Source: Skeletonema tropicum | Lineage: Eukaryota; Bacillariophyta; Thalassiosirophyceae; Thalassiosirales; Thalassiosiraceae | NCBI GenBank assembly: GCA_037178625.1 | Contig: CM074141.1 | Span: 186,001-250,000 of the forward strand | DNA: 64,000 nucleotides | Direction of reading: 5' to 3' | Part shown: positions 47,746 to 58,162 of the stretch, piece after piece | Layout of the letters: each line of letters opens with the position of its first letter | Position numbering within the stretch: the stretch's first letter is position 1 | Notes under the pieces: model-generated | Databases searched by the model: none | What the model saw: only the letters and a program-made list of their open reading frames with translations | Told to the model about the DNA's origin: nothing | Program-made: the position numbers and the translations under genes

Positions 47746-48446
47746 TACTTCTGTGTTGTATGTAAGTAATTAAATGAATAATAAAGGGTTAGTTTAGATA
47801 GTATGGCAGACTATTCTCGCTCGGGCAAGCTGGATCTGAACTTGCCCATTGTAGGTAGTAAGAGGAGTGCGGCCAATCTCGTAGTTCTGTGACAAGTCGT
47901 CCGTCACTCCTCTTGTCGCCTGTGCTCTAGAGGTGATGGCATGTTCCCCCTCCCTCCCTCTCTCAACTGCCCCACGACAGGTGAGAGAGGACTCAGAGGT
48001 GGGGGAGAGGGGATTACTCCCCACTCCAGGTGTGCCAGTTGGACATCCCCGACCCATTCTCAATAAGCGGCCGGATGCGGATGCGGTGGTGCCTGTCCCT
48101 ACTCCCTCTGAGCAGGAGTGAGTTTGCCCAGACTAGAGGGCAAGGGACATGCGTACTCGCACATAGAATACCATCTGGCTACGCTGACTCTCTCATTTGT
48201 CAGCCAAGTCTTTACCCAGTTAACGCATCGTCATCGTATCCGAGGCCTCTCTGCCTGGCATTCCATCAGTCGTCAAGCAGAGGGGGGTGAAGTCCCGACG
48301 TCATTCAAGACAAGCCTCTTTTTGTACTTGCAGATTTTCTCCCTCTCTTGTTGCCTCAAGACAGCCGAAGGTGCCTTGTTGTGGTAAGTAGGAGCGGGCA
48401 GTCCGCGGACAGTTCGACGCTGTCTCTGCCAGAAGTGGGAGACCCA
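47746..48446. other. Unassigned segment inside the direct repeats
   Basis: More GC-rich than its surroundings. Several short open frames on the plus strand (for example around 47933-48121) read as Pro/Arg/Ser-rich but are broken by stops. No domain recognised; possibly a decayed gene. Confidence 0.3.
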
Positions 48447-48815
48447 TCACGTCTCCGCGCTCTCTTCCTTTGTTGTCAACTGGGGTCGCGACCCATCAGT
48501 TGCTTTGTGTTGTTGCGTGGTATTTTCAGCATTTGCTGCGGCAGTAACCTCTTCAGCGTCGGAGCGTTGAGTAATTGAGAAGATGAAGGGTTCGTATTCA
48601 ACGTCACCAGGAGTAAAGGCTTGCTTGCACAAGGAGCCAAATTCCCTCGTAACATCAATGTGGCGGCAATGGACGAGACCGCCCACCTTGCATTTGGAGA
48701 GCATGTCCACTGTCATTTTTGCACCACATCCATCGCATATTAGGTCAGGCATATCCTTCGGCTTAAGGGTTGTACCGGAGATCTCGAAACTCTTCAGCCG
48801 ATAGGATCGTGCCAT
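48447..48815 (-). CDS. Small hypothetical protein with Cys/His cluster
   Basis: 122 residues from an ATG at 48815. A possible zinc site is C-x2-C (LICDGCGAKM), then C and HCRHID (residues ~27-53). The rest is polar and Thr/Ala-rich. I do not recognise the family. It lies inside the segment bounded by the 225-bp direct repeats, next to the 411-bp coding repeat, so it may be part of inserted DNA. Confidence 0.4.
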   Translation of the reverse strand: MARSYRLKSFEISGTTLKPKDMPDLICDGCGAKMTVDMLSKCKVGGLVHCRHIDVTREFGSLCKQAFTPGDVEYEPFIFSITQRSDAEEVTAAANAENTTQQHKATDGSRPQLTTKEESAET

Positions 48816-48904
48816 TGAGGCGGTTTGAGACAGCCGTCAGCCAACATCCAGTCTCACAGATCCGTTTCTCAACCTCCTCTTATGGTACCACCTGGTTTCT
48901 CATT

Positions 48905-50160
48905 TCCCTACTGGACTTTCCACGTCTGCATCTGCAGGAGACCTTGCTCTCACGGTATATAGGCTCCAGTGACACGCTCGGCGGCTCCATCACGTTGGAA
49001 GCGGGCGCTTCTGGTTCGGCCAATGCTGGTTCTGCTACCTTTGTGGCCGGTGACTCTCAATCATCAGATGGCGGTAGCATGACCATAGAAGCAGGAGATG
49101 GACCCAATCAGGGCGGAGCAGTGACAATCTCGGCTGGCTCGGGCTCGTCAACTGGAGGTGGAATCATGGCCATCACATCAGGAGTCAGCGATCACGGTAG
49201 CTCCGGCACAGCCAGCTTGAAGACTGCCGATGCTGCCTGGCACGAGCGCTGGATCTTCGAGTGGGGACCTCAATCTTGCAACTGGAAGCGCATCGACAGC
49301 AAACTCAGGTGACATATCAATCGCTACTGGACTTTCCACATCTGCATCTGCAGGAGACCTTGCTCTCACGGTATATAGGCTCCAGTGACACGCTCGGCGG
49401 CTCCATCACGTTGGAAGCGGGCGCTTCTGGTTCGGCCAATGCTGGTTCTGCTACCTTTGTGGCCGGTGACTCTCAATCATCAGATGGCGGTAGCATGACC
49501 ATAGAAGCAGGAGATGGACCCAATCAGGGCGGAGCAGTGACAATCTCGGCTGGCTCGGGCTCGTCAACTGGAGGTGGAATCATGGCCATCACATCAGGAG
49601 TCAGCGATCACGGTAGCTCCGGCACAGCCAGCTTGAAGACTGCCGATGCTGCTGGCACGAGCGCTGGATCTTCGAGTGGGGACCTCAATCTTGCAACTGG
49701 AAGCGCATCGACAGCAAACTCAGGTGACATATCAATCGCTACTGGACTTTCCACATCTGCATCTGCAGGAGACCTTGCTCTCACGGTAGGCTCCAGTGAC
49801 ACGCTCGGCGGCTCCATCACGTTGGAAGCGGGCGCTTCTGGTTCGGCCAATGCTGGGGATGTTACCTTTGTGGCCGGTGACTCTCAATCATCAGATGGCG
49901 GTAGCATGACCATAGAAGCAGGAGATGGACCCAATCAGGGCGGAGCAGTGACAATCTCGGCTGGCTCGGGCTCGTCAACTGGAGGTGGAATCATGGCCAT
50001 CACATCAGGAGTCAGCGATGACGGTAGCTCCGGCACAGCCAGCTTGAAGACTGCCGATGCTGCTGGCACGAGCGCTGGATCTTCGAGTGGGGACCTCAAT
50101 CTTGCAACTGGAAGCGCATCGACAGCAAACTCAGGTGATATATCAATCGCTACTGGACTT
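48905..50160 (+). pseudogene. 411-bp tandem coding repeat (3 units), broken frames
   Basis: Three units start with tactggactttccac at 48909, 49325 and 49740, and the first bases of a fourth are at 50151. The third unit is exactly 411 bp (137 codons). Units 1 and 2 carry an extra 4 bp (ggtatatagg where unit 3 has ggtagg), and unit 1 has one more base near 49233 (gctgcctggc). Apart from these and a few changes the units are almost identical. The encoded repeat is Gly/Ser/Ala-rich with short beta-strand motifs such as GGSITLEAG, GGSMTIEAG and GGAVTISAG, as in parallel beta-helix or adhesin-like repeats. No start signal and no C-terminus are seen. It looks like a captured fragment of a longer repeat-protein gene. 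Confidence 0.6.
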
Positions 50161-50161
50161 T

Positions 50162-50385
50162 ATTTGCGTGTAGAACCCCATGTCCGTCAATAGTATACGT
50201 GGCTGAAGTCGTGCAGTCTCGATGGCATCATGACCGGTCATTATGACCCCATTGTCGCACCGCCAATTTAGTCGGGAGTGACCCAAAGAGACAGAAATAC
50301 TAAACCGGATGGACACTAGATGACAACCGTGAGTACCTTCTCGATAGATCTTTTTGGAATGTAATCTAATTCCTAAAGGTAATTG
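50162..50385. repeat. Flanking direct repeat, right copy
   Basis: Diverged copy of 47526-47745 in the same orientation (tatttgcgtgtagaac ... catcatgaccggtcattatg ... gtgagtaccttctcgat). It begins exactly where the 411-bp array is truncated in its fourth unit. Confidence 0.75.
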
Positions 50386-50735
50386 AATAGTCTTCGGTAC
50401 TCCATTGTCTTCTCAGGAGAATACACACATAAGGTTGCTTCCATATTGCTTCCATAATTTAACGGCCATCGGTGAAGTGACTTTCTTTACTGTCGCTCGA
50501 ACCTTATCGTGAAACAAACGAGGCTGCCCTATCGATGACACAGTGTATTGTGTATTGCCCCCTAGAAGGAAGCATCGGGAAGCAAACGCCAAGTCGTAGA
50601 AACGCATGGTAACAATACTAAGTACGCTGAGCACTTCTTTAGTAGTAAGGACTTCATTCTGCAGTGAAGCAGTGGTACATTATTTGTTCCGTCTCTGTTA
50701 ATGACTAACGGCGGCGGCGAACAAACTCTGACAGT
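50386..50735. promoter_or_regulatory. Upstream region of the coiled-coil gene
   Basis: 350 bp without a supported gene that must contain the promoter of the gene starting at 50736. No specific element identified. Confidence 0.3.
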
Positions 50736-51719
50736 ATGAATCACTCCGACCTGACAGACAATGTAATGAACGAGCAGGGCAGCATGGAGTTTGCCTTCGA
50801 CGACGACACCACAAGTAGACGTATCGCTCAACTCGAGGCAACCAACACCGCCCTCCGAGAGGCACTGTCCTCCAAGAATGAACACATTGCCATGCTGGAA
50901 GAAAAAATCCTCAAAATGTCCGTCGAGCTAGCCTCCTCACGAGCACGTGAAGATGAACAGAACTTGATGCTTCGATTGTCTCAAACGTCACAGGTTACCA
51001 TGGCAGATGATTTTAGTGTCACTAGCAGAAACAACAACGTCGTAGGACAAGCAACAGCGAATACGATTGACGATAGCGTCAAGAGTGTGAGTGTTCGAGG
51101 AGCACACTCGGCATCATTTACATCCACTCAATCCCGTTTCAGTTTCATGCCGAATTGGGGATCTAGTCGGACACTGCAAACTACGGATGAAACGATGCAG
51201 ATGGAGGAGAGTGGTGCAGCACTGTCATCTACTTCTCAATTTGCTTCTTCTTCGAGTGGAGGTCTTGGTGGTGGTAAGGGTGGTGGACTTATTGGGAACA
51301 TGATCCAACTTACAGAGAAAAATAATTATGGGAATTATGATGATTTAAGAGTGAATTTCTCCGTTCACAGAGGAATGAGACGAAACAGTACAGGTACTAC
51401 GACAGAGAATAATGAGTCCACCATGGCATCACCTCAAACTACATCTACCAGCTCTACTTCACAAATAGATCAACAACGAAGGAAGACTATGGTAGGTCAA
51501 CTATTTCGATTGGGTAAAAGTGATCGTAGTATGGGAGATGGCTCAGCCGAATCACGACAATCACTCACAATAACAACACAGCCACAGCAGCAACAGCGCA
51601 GAAAACCCAATCGATCAAAAATAACAGTTCAAACAAGTTCACAGACGAGCAATGGCTTAATTAGTTCGACTGTGGCTTTTCCAGGGGAGGATGATGATTC
51701 ACTTCTTGGATTTGAATAA
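50736..51719 (+). CDS. Coiled-coil protein of unknown function
   Basis: 327 residues, single exon. A coiled coil covers about 27-80 (RIAQLEATNTALREAL ... MLEEKILKMSVELASSRARE) with Leu/Ile at heptad spacing. The rest is Ser/Thr/Gln-rich and probably disordered, with basic patches (RRKTMVGQLFRLGKSDR; QQQQRRKPNRSKI). The C-terminal acidic end is EDDDSLLGFE. I recognise no family domain. The start is supported by the open frame and an ATG close to the coiled coil. Confidence 0.65.
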   Translation: MNHSDLTDNVMNEQGSMEFAFDDDTTSRRIAQLEATNTALREALSSKNEHIAMLEEKILKMSVELASSRAREDEQNLMLRLSQTSQVTMADDFSVTSRNNNVVGQATANTIDDSVKSVSVRGAHSASFTSTQSRFSFMPNWGSSRTLQTTDETMQMEESGAALSSTSQFASSSSGGLGGGKGGGLIGNMIQLTEKNNYGNYDDLRVNFSVHRGMRRNSTGTTTENNESTMASPQTTSTSSTSQIDQQRRKTMVGQLFRLGKSDRSMGDGSAESRQSLTITTQPQQQQRRKPNRSKITVQTSSQTSNGLISSTVAFPGEDDDSLLGFE

Positions 51720-52094
51720 TAGAGAGAAAGAAAGAGAGAGAGATTTTATTAATACTGTAATAAAAGTTAGAGTTAGATTTCGAAAAAGTGCATATCCTTT
51801 CTAAACTCGAGATGTATGTAGATGTAGAGCTTATACTTGTCACAGGAAGATTTCGTACCAAGAGCAGACAAATGATTCAAGTATAGCAGATGCATGCCTT
51901 ACTCTTTGCATGCTTCGAGAAGGAGTGTTGAGGTTGTCTAACTTTACATATCTCATTGTAGCTGCTCACCACAAGTCAAGTTTAAGTCGTCTGGACGAGT
52001 GGGGTTACGCACCCCCTTTTACTGATGCCATTGACATGAAGCATTGAAGTCCTTCAGTGCTTCTACTTTTTACCTTACTCCCCTCCCCCGACAG
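51720..52094. other. Intergenic between convergent genes
   Basis: A short (ga)-rich stretch at 51721-51745, then AT-rich sequence. It lies between the plus-strand coiled-coil gene and the minus-strand AP2 pseudogene, so it should contain both 3' ends. Confidence 0.4.
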
Positions 52095-52991
52095 CTAGCT
52101 ATTGTCCGTCAATATATCGCTCCCCCTTCTTCTTGCGTCTGATCTGTACTTGAATACAGCACGAGCGTAGTCAATGGCGGCTTCTTCTTCATTGTCATAG
52201 TAGCCAAGAGAATGTAGCTTGCCGTCAATTGTGATTCGTGCCTGCCATTTGTTCCTCGTTTTCTCGAAGCAGACACCTTGGTACTGTGAACTGCCTCCCC
52301 TCTTGCTTCTCATGATTGGCAGCTGTGGTGGGACACCCATCAAATCAATCGAGGAGGGTTTGCTTTGCGGAGGCGGATACTTAAACGCGGCACGAGCGTA
52401 GTCAACAGCAGCTTCTTCTTCATTGTCACAGAAGCCAATATGACATTTCTTTCCGTCAACTTTGATTTGTGCCCGCCATTTGTTCCTCGCTTTATTGAAT
52501 GATACACCTTTGTACTTCGAAGTGCAGGACCCGCTTTTGCTGCTTCTGAGAATTGGCAGCTGTGGTGAAACATCGGTCAAATCGATGAACTTCTTTCGAC
52601 GTTTCGTCGTTTCTACGGCATCGTCTGCATCATCCATCAGAAGAGGGCGTTTCTTCGAAGCAGCAGCATCATTTTGTTGGCAAGAATTCACTTCATGGCA
52701 ATCCGCTATTTTGTTGTTGGAGGGTTTGCCTTGCAGAGGCGGAGGCACATCATGACAGAGGTTGCCGTCGCACAAGCTACCATTGGCAGCCTTCTCATGA
52801 GGACAGCCTTTGGTGCTGCAGAACGGAGAATCGCTCTTCTCAACTTGTTCTCGCACAGGGTTACACTTATTGTTAGTGTTAGAACCATCGTATTTTTGTT
52901 TTTAATCGCGGTTTGACTCATCAGCCTTTGCCGCCGATGCTGTTTCCTTCTTCCGTGGAATTGGAGTGCGAACGAGGATCCTTGTCACCAT
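52095..52991 (-). pseudogene. AP2-repeat protein, copy 5 (single nonsense codon)
   Basis: The family ATG is at 52991. Codon 30 (52904-52902) is TAA where paralogs have TAC (NRDY), and the same frame is then open to 52095, about 298 codons in all. The rest is well kept: the Cys cluster (CSTKGCPHEKAANGSLCDGNLCHD, shortened by one Cys-x2-Cys block), TTKRRKKF, and two AP2 repeats (KYKGVSFNKARNKWRAQI ... IGFCDNEEEAAVDYA; QYQGVCFEKTRNKWQARI ... LGYYDNEEEAAIDYA). A protein starting at the ATG at 52856 would keep both AP2 repeats. Its upstream flank preserves the site without element R. Confidence 0.75.
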
Positions 52992-53776
52992 GATAGCATT
53001 TAAATAATGAGCATGGCTTTGTAATTGTAATACTCGTCCGTCGCTCGTCGCTGCCGCTGGAATTTATGCAGCTTGCCGCACCTACCCGTCCGCCGTCATT
53101 GCCAAAAGTGTGAAGGCCTGAAGCTTGTTCCTTGGGCCTTTGTGTGGGGGGCGGCCTGAGTTTTTATTGGCGAGAAAGAATACAAATACTCTCTAGAGAG
53201 GATAGGAGTATACCTGTCTCTCTAAGAGAGAGGGATCAAGCGGTATTTGAAATGTCATCACGTCCTATGTATGAACAGAAATATCCATTCGCGGGTGTCA
53301 GATAGCAATGAATCCCAATAAGGTTGTCTTTTCTCTTCATCTCTCCCAACGCGAGGTGGCGACCACCTGCGACCACGCTCTGACCACTCTGACAGAGAAG
53401 CTAAGTTCTGACATGAGAAGCCGCACATACAAAACAAGTAAGTAGGTATGGAGAAGACATTTAGAAGAGTTCTCATCGTCATCGCGTAAGATACAAAAGT
53501 TTTATTGCAGCGCAGCAGCTCGGGTTCCGTTCGTGATGAAAACCCGAGCCCCTCAATACTATCGAGAACTCTACCTCTTAAATCGATGCAATTGCCAACT
53601 CAGAGTCGAAGAGGCTTGTAACGAAGCTTCAGGCGATGCGCGAACAAATAGGCAATGTTAGCCTCTTGAGCAGTGTCATGATATAGGATACACTGATTCT
53701 GATTCATTCCGCTCTGAGGATCTGATGGTAACCATCACCATCCATTTGCTCATCATTGGATTGAAAAAGACTCCTT
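52992..53776. other. AP2 5' flank, then AP2 3' flank of the next copy
   Basis: 52992-53120 is the shared 5' flank of copy 5. 53215-53260 (agagggatcaagcggtattt) matches 38828-38870 reversed. 53640-53776 is the 3' flank of copy 6 (ttgcctcttgag-type words and gctcatcattggattg). No other gene is supported. Confidence 0.45.
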
Positions 53777-54573
53777 CTAATGCTGATTTGGATGGAACAT
53801 ATCCCAGCCGTTTTGCAAATTATATAACATTGATTGCACCTCTTCATTTTTTGCCTTGTATTTGAATACAGCACGAGCATAGTCAACAGCAGCTTCTTCT
53901 TCATTGTCATAGTAGCCAATATGACTTTTCTTTCCGTCAATTGTAAACGTCGCACACCATCTCTTCCTCGCTGTTAGGGTTAGTAAAATGATTCTTGCCG
54001 CCAACCTTGATTTGTGCCATCCATTTCTTGCTCGCTTTCTCGAAGCGCATACACCTTTGTACTTTGAACTGCCCCCCCTCTTGCTGTGTGCAAGAATTGG
54101 CAACTGTGGTGGGACATCGGACAAATCGATGAACTTCTTTCGACGTTTCGTCGTTTCTGAGGCATCAGCATCATCAGCATCATCCATCAAAACAGGGCGT
54201 TTCTTCGAAGCAGTATTAGTATCATCAATTTGTTGGCAAGAGTTCACTTCATTGCAATCCGCTATTTTGTCATCGTCATTGTTGGAGGGTTTGCCTTGCA
54301 GAGGCGGAGGCACATCATGGCAGAGGTTGCCGTCGCAGAAATAACAGAATTTACCATAGGCAGCCTTCTCATGATCATGAGGACAACCTTTGGTGCTGCA
54401 GAACAGAGATTCATTCTTCCTAACTTGTTCTCGCACAGGGTTACTCTTATTGTTAGTGTTAGAACCATCGTATTTTTGTTTGTAATCGCGGTTTGACTCA
54501 TCAGCCTTTTTGCTGCCGATGCTGTTTCCTTCTTCCGTGGAATTGGAGTGCGAACGAGGATCCTTGTCACCAT
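53777..54573 (-). pseudogene. AP2-repeat protein, copy 6 (frameshifts and repeat fusion)
   Basis: The family ATG is at 54573. Two extra A residues near 54508 (gcaaaaaggct against gcaaaggct) shift the frame after about 22 codons. The downstream correct frame is open from before the ATG to 53777. The Cys cluster and TTKRRKKF are intact. The first AP2 repeat begins normally (KYKGVC), then shifts frame (ASRKRARNGWHKSR), and then joins the second half of another repeat (IGYYDNEEEAAVDYA), so two repeats have fused through a deletion. Copies 5 and 6 are tandem and in the same orientation. Confidence 0.75.
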
Positions 54574-55009
54574 GATAGCATTGCAAACACTCCTCCGTCG
54601 CTCGTCGCTCGTCGCTGCCGCTGGAATTTGATGCAGCTTGCCGCACCTACCCGTCCGCCGTCATTGCCAAAAGTGTGAAGGCCTGAGGCTTATTTACCCT
54701 TGGCTTGGGCCTGAGTTTATTAGAGAAGTACGTATGTACAGAAATGTCTTCTCGTATATTACATACGGTACATACTTTTTTGTTTGTGCGGCTTCTCAGA
54801 ACTTTGCTTCTAATCACATTTACTTTCTTGGAAGAAGTTGAGTGCCGAAGACCATTTTTCGTTGGCTCCGTCTCAGACTGCTTCTGCGGTTAAAGGTTCT
54901 CATTTTCTCGTCGTGCGACGTCGCGAGTCGCGAGCAAAGACAGGAGAGTGAGAAAGAGAGAAAGAAGGTAAGTTGTATGTTTTACTTTCAAATATTTGAT
55001 GTACTTATA
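54574..55009. other. AP2 5' flank and block-upstream segment
   Basis: 54574-54690 is the AP2 5' flank. 54830-54970 is the reversed block-upstream segment with the second empty site for FB1 (ggctccgtctcagactgc). It ends at the TA that borders element X (55008-55009). Confidence 0.5.
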
Positions 55010-55022
55010 TCCCAACCATTTT

Positions 55023-55109
55023 GAAATCTCTTTTCTCTTTTTGAAAGGAGATTTGCTGTTTTGTTAGGCTCATAACCCCATAGACCTGAAATCTCCTTTC
55101 AAAAGGAGG
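55023..55109. repeat. A-type hairpin pair, left end of X
   Basis: First hairpin degenerate (AAATCTC, enlarged loop, AAGGAGATTT; 55024-55054), second nearly complete (55089-55109, missing the last bases). The spacer (gctgttttgttaggctcata...) differs from the one at the right end of X. Confidence 0.7.
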
Positions 55110-55176
55110 CAGCCATAATCATATAGCGCCGTTTCTCAATAATCATATAGCGCCAGGTACATGTACGTAATTCCTA

Positions 55177-55675
55177 CATACGTAAGGTGGCCCTTTCTCA
55201 CACAACGCTCGCGAATTTCTCACTTTTGTCAAATGCCCCGCATGAAACTTTATCACCATCATTCCACCCGTCTTACATTCCTCTCCGGCACATAAACGGC
55301 ACTCCTACATATGAAATGGGACTTCACTACCATTAGCGGTACTCGACCAGAGGAAGCGGCAATCCACGATACGTTTCGTCCTTATCATCCTTTCTCTTAT
55401 CGAAGTTAGTCTCAGGTACTTATGAAAGATACGTCACCCGTCACCAAAGTTTGCGTAGTTAGTACGATAAGTAGGATTGAAGCAGCAGCCCATAGTCTTG
55501 CTAACACGGTACTGATTAGTCTCGCTAACGGTCCTGATACTATCTGCGAAGACAGTTTTCAATTGCTGGGCATGTGTGTGTGTTGTGAGTTGATATGCGT
55601 GGCGGGCAAAAAAAAATTTGAGCGTTGAAGCGGTTAAGTGCGAGCGTTGTGTGAGAAAGGGCCACCTTACGTATG
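55177..55675. mobile_element. MITE with 36-bp perfect inverted repeats
   Basis: The ends catacgtaaggtggcccttt... (55177-55212) and its complement (55640-55675) match over 36 bp. 499 bp, no coding capacity, nested in element X. If the outer cata/tatg belongs to the target, it would have a TA duplication. Confidence 0.75.
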
Positions 55676-56819
55676 CAAATCCTCCAATCAATTCTGAGCT
55701 CAACAGGATGCTCTCCATGATGACCTCTGCTCCTACACTCTTAACGCCACACACGAAACGAATACACCTATGATTGCGATTATTATCCCAAAGCTAATAT
55801 CATTGGCTGTTTAATTCCGGTAGGGCTTGCTATGAATCGTTGTCCACAAAGAGAAATAATACTCTCACCATTAGGTGCATAAAATCATCATATTACACTC
55901 AATTCTACTCTACTTTGGCCATGTCAGGAGTGATACACTTCATAATACGCTTCCATTTCACTCAATACACATAAATAATGGTTATGGGGCATCTTTGGCT
56001 ACTTGAAATGATTAATTGCTCTCTGTTTTATTGATTATGTGCCCTCTGGTGATTGTTATGAACTTACTTCTCTGACATAGTGTTTGGGGGAGGTATATGT
56101 CATTATCTACCGGGAATATCACATCATTTGCCACTTATTATCTTATTATGTGGATGGGACGAGGGTTGATGTTTTTTGACTTCAATGCATTAATTAGTGC
56201 CCCACACATAGCGGCCAAGTGGGTGATCAGCATGCACTCCTGACGCTTGCCGCTGCGCAGTGAATAAGTTATGATCTCGACTTTATGGGCAATACAGCGG
56301 CTACCAAGTCACCATTACTTCGTCATAGGTATATAGTATCAGTTATTATTGCGTGGTGGCATCGTATCTGCGTCGGTGTAAATATATTAGGTCAGTTCTG
56401 GTGATGTCGACTGTGCCGAATTTGCATGTATTGTGTTCACGTCGTTATACTGCCGTATCCGTTGATATTCAGGCCCCACCGACCTCAAAAATGGATTCAG
56501 CACAAAATTTTGGGTGTGGAGAGAGTGTTGTGGTTGTTGCTATTGTTCATTTCATGGCCAATAATGCCATGTGATGCATCATGCCATGGTGGGGATGCTT
56601 TTCGTGAGATGTGTGATTTTTTATTCAAAATCGCCTCGCGACGCCGATCAACGCCGATGCATCTGATTTGACACCCCCAACATCTCGGCATGTGGATGGA
56701 ATCTCATCAAGCCAAGTTGCAGATGCACTCCAAACTAACTAAATGGAATATTTTATTGGTCTTTAAACCGGGAGGATCGGCGTAGTATTGGTGTAGTAAT
56801 GGCTATCACCATCGAGCGA
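55676..56819. other. Body of element X, unassigned
   Basis: AT-rich sequence with no convincing gene; the longest ORFs (for example 56426-56671) have no motif. It contains no copy of a transposase. Confidence 0.4.
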
Positions 56820-56902
56820 TTTTTGTCCCCGGAAGGAGACAAAAAATTTTGAGCCCGCGAGTGGGGATCAAAATGGTTTTTGTCCCCTGAAGGGGACAAA
56901 AA
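56820..56902. repeat. C-type hairpin pair inside X
   Basis: Two hairpins, 56820-56845 and 56877-56902, with an 11-bp stem TTTTTGTCCCC and 4-nt loops (GGAA, TGAA); the first has one stem mismatch. The 31-bp spacer and the general design match the A and B pairs, but the sequence is different and no tcccaacc end lies beside it. Possibly the relic of a third element. Confidence 0.65.
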
Positions 56903-57159
56903 CTGAACGACGGTTAGTGCAAGGGTAAATAAATAGGGTATGTCACAAGGAGTGTGACGCTTACCGTCTCGGGGGCAAACTCAACTTTGTCACAAGGGTG
57001 ATTTTTACCTATTCCTACGTTGTACCTAGTACTGTGCAGAAATGTGCAGGAAACACACACAAATTTACCTAAGTGAAGGTGCCGATACGACTACAAGTTC
57101 CCTATGGTTGAGTCTCGCTTGCCTCGTCGTTTCCCGTCATTGAAAGCTCGAACTGACTA

Positions 57160-57371
57160 CAGTGAACCTCCGCGAACTAAACCCCCCTATATACTCGGCT
57201 TAGACCCCCCCTCCAAATCACAGCCTAGCCAAAATTTTAGACCCCCCTCCCCGTTTCTACAAGTAGTTACTAGGGAATTAGTATGTGACTATTCCGAAAG
57301 TCAGACCCCCCTAGAGCAGACTAGCCAAAAATTTTAGACCCCGGGGGGGTTTAGTTCGCGGAGGTTCACTG
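57160..57371. mobile_element. pogo/Tigger-like MITE
   Basis: 212 bp with ends cagtgaacctccgcgaacta and complement, flanked by TA (57158-57159, 57372-57373). The CAGTG...CACTG ends with TA fit the pogo group. The inside is C-rich (tagacccccctcc). Confidence 0.8.
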
Positions 57372-57394
57372 TATATTATTCACCGCTCAAGCAA

Positions 57395-57747
57395 CGGCAA
57401 CCATGGTCGACACTGCCGCTGCTGAAATAGACCGAGTTAACAGCCGTAATATGGGACGATTGATGGCTGATCGTTACTATGGATTATTATGTATATGTTA
57501 TCGTGCTTGGATCCAGCAGAAACGCTCTTTGGGACGTTCAATAAGCACTGTTCAGTGGCCGACGCTCGCCGGACGTCACCGTCTAATATTGCCTCCATGC
57601 TGCCTTCCCTTGAGGTATTTGGCAGCGGCGAGGGCTTCAACACCAACATAATAATCCATAGTAACGATCCGCCACCGATCGGCCCATAGGTCGGCTGTTA
57701 ACTTGGTCTATTTCAACAGCGGCAATGTCGACCATGGTTGCCTGCCT
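57395..57747. repeat. Internal foldback within the hAT-type element
   Basis: About 95-bp inverted arms (ggcaaccatggtcgacac... at 57395-57491, complement at 57646-57747) around a ~155-bp loop. No coding capacity. Confidence 0.7.
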
Positions 57748-58076
57748 CGAGCGGCGTGTCTGTGCTGATCTCTGATCTCATGTTGACCGGCATTGACTTT
57801 CGCATTTGAGGTTGCCCCCGACACGGTAAATCCGACTTGATTTTTTTACGCGTAAAATCGTCAAGGTGGAGATTTCCCGCCAAAATTTGAGTCATACCCT
57901 ATTTATTTACCCTTGGGTTAGTGATGAAAGCTAGCGAGTAGAGTACAGCTCCTTTTGTGTTTTCCCCTCAAAAACCTGTAGCCCTTCTACGCAATAATTG
58001 ACCTAAAGGCCACACAAAGCACTGATATTAAGCGAGGACATGTTACTTATTTGCACGAGACCTACGAGTATATTTG

Positions 58077-58162
58077 AAATCTCCTTTCAAAAGGAGATTT
58101 GCCTCTCACGTATGTAGAAACATACCAGAGCTCTACGTAAATCTCCTTTCAAAAGGAGATTT
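58077..58162. repeat. A-type hairpin pair, right end of X
   Basis: Two perfect 24-nt hairpins (58077-58100, 58139-58162), stem AAATCTCCTT, loop TCAA, around a 38-bp spacer (gcctctcacgtatgtagaaa...). The same spacer, inverted and lacking 4 bp, lies between the B-type hairpins at 58221-58254. Confidence 0.9.

Larger units (their letters stand above)
56920..57915. mobile_element. hAT-type non-autonomous element
   Basis: 23-bp perfect terminal inverted repeats (caagggtaaataaatagggt...) with CA/TG ends and a perfect 8-bp target duplication ggttagtg (56912-56919 and 57916-57923). 996 bp, no transposase. Nested in element X and itself containing a pogo-like MITE (57160-57371) and an internal foldback (57395-57747). 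Confidence 0.88.
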
